Virus record (IMG/VR): IMGVR_UViG_3300013099_000608
Span: 1 to 24,678 of that record
DNA length: 24,678 nucleotides
Origin: a virus
Reading direction: 5' to 3' (one strand)
In this document: in pieces, positions 23,967 to 24,678 of the stretch
Layout of the letters: each line of letters begins with the position of its first letter
How positions within the stretch are numbered: the first letter of the stretch is position 1
Position numbers and translations under genes: made by a program
Notes under the pieces: generated by a model
The model's database searches: none
What the model saw: the letters and a program-made list of their open reading frames with translations, nothing else
Told to the model about the DNA's origin: nothing

Positions 23967-24678
23967 TGCCCACCATACTCAGCGCAGGAACAAGGGGTAC
24001 GAACCCCCTCGGGCAGCCCGTAGACCACCCGAAGGCGCAGGGCTACAACCTGAAGATCGGGGACACCTGGTTCCGCACCATCGCGAACCCATCTGCGCCG
24101 CTCACCATCGGTACCCGTGACTCTTTAGCCGAAAGACAAGACCGTGCCGGCTCTATCTATGAGAACGTTTTGGACATCGGTTATGCATGGTCACGCACCG
24201 ACCTGTCCGGTGGCGAAGGTTTGGATTGGGATCCAAGAGAGCTTGCCCTGTTCCAGGATCAGGCAGCGTTGGATCAGATGCGGTTCTTCTCATCGAACGG
24301 TATCGACGTGTCCCGTCCTCGCAACAACGGTGAACAGTACGCTTTGAGATTGTCGCACAGTCATAGGGAATGGGAACCGGTGTTCGGTGACCCTCGTGAC
24401 CTTGGTGTTTCCTCAGACAGCATTTTCGTAGCTGATGGCGACCTTGTTGCTCAGTACCAGTCATGGGAAAACACCACGCCCCTCGACTCGTGGACAGTGC
24501 TGTCACCTGTGTTTGCGATGGCAGTGTCGCCCAACGGTACGGTCATGGTCACATGTGAAAATGGCAACGGTTACGTCAAAGGCCCAGAGGACACTGCCTT
24601 CGTTGAGTTCTACAAAGATGCTGGTGCCAAGCTGATCGCTCGTGGCATCTGGTTCGTTCACGGCAGATTCATGATGTC
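23966..24678 (+). CDS. Tail protein, partial (runs off the window)
   Basis: An open frame of 237 codons starts at ATG 23966 (TGATG overlap with the preceding stop) and is still open at the last base, so the C-terminal end lies beyond the window. The protein has many short beta strands with Trp, Gly and Asp. A segment of the form YAWSRTDLSGGEGLDWDPRE lies at about 73-92, followed by RFFSSNGIDVSRPRNNGEQY near 105-124. Repeated F-V-x-D-G, M-A-V-S-P-N-G-T and R-G-I-W-F-V-H-G strands near the end suggest the beginning of a beta-propeller. Such proteins in phages are usually tail or receptor-binding components. No catalytic residues are seen. It may be long, judging by the domain being incomplete. 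Confidence 0.75.
   Translation, partial: MPTILSAGTRGTNPLGQPVDHPKAQGYNLKIGDTWFRTIANPSAPLTIGTRDSLAERQDRAGSIYENVLDIGYAWSRTDLSGGEGLDWDPRELALFQDQAALDQMRFFSSNGIDVSRPRNNGEQYALRLSHSHREWEPVFGDPRDLGVSSDSIFVADGDLVAQYQSWENTTPLDSWTVLSPVFAMAVSPNGTVMVTCENGNGYVKGPEDTAFVEFYKDAGAKLIARGIWFVHGRFMM

Noticed and set aside
1-24678. CRISPR arrays, insertion sequences, integrase, att sites or programmed frameshift of tail chaperones
   Set aside because: No regularly spaced direct repeats, transposase or integrase motifs, terminal inverted repeats or slippery heptamer between overlapping tail genes were seen on reading through the window.

Overview
This window is a piece of a tailed double-stranded DNA bacteriophage (or a prophage with the same late region). 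All convincing genes lie on the + strand, are packed head to tail with stop/start overlaps at most junctions, and encode packaging, capsid and virion proteins. Base composition is moderately GC-rich, with good AAGGAG-type ribosome sites and mostly CAG over CAA for glutamine. Several products (scaffold, the WW-motif and WFPGN-motif virion proteins, the LHxGDPG fibre-like protein) resemble, from memory, proteins of actinobacterial phages. I infer an actinobacterial host with moderate confidence. A large portal, a SU10-like capsid protein, a giant glycine-zipper protein before the capsid gene and no tape-measure gene in view fit a short-tailed (podovirus-like) phage better than a long-tailed one. 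That is inference.

Layout. 1-912: a small Acb2/Tad1-hairpin-like protein (possible anti-CBASS or anti-Thoeris sponge), a terminator hairpin abutting a tRNA-Gln(UUG), and two tiny genes of unknown role. 923-5830: terminase large subunit with an unusual N-terminal extension (four zinc-binding modules plus a putative helix-turn-helix), a small zinc-binding protein, and the portal. 5843-7795: a 94-aa protein, a lower-GC gene for a zinc-ribbon/FN3-like/LamG-like protein, and a Gly/Pro/Gln-rich protein starting with TTG. 7788-19064: about 11 kb of virion genes: a 2239-aa giant with coiled coil and glycine zipper, a 563-aa protein, a transglycosylase-fold protein that seems to lack its catalytic glutamate, and two further helical virion proteins. 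19240-20955: scaffold and major capsid protein, followed by a perfect 10-bp hairpin. 21017-24678: a fibre/decoration-like protein, a second LamG-like protein with a tandem FDG repeat, a BppU-N-like protein, a putative head-tail connector, and a tail protein cut off by the window end.

How it works together. Terminase and portal package the genome. Scaffold and capsid protein build the head. The giant protein and the four genes after it are good candidates for internal or ejection proteins delivered with DNA. The last block is head completion and tail. The most interesting points are the Acb2-like gene, the zinc-finger/HTH terminase without a visible small terminase gene, the degenerate transglycosylase among the presumed ejection proteins, and the two related LamG proteins flanking the head genes.
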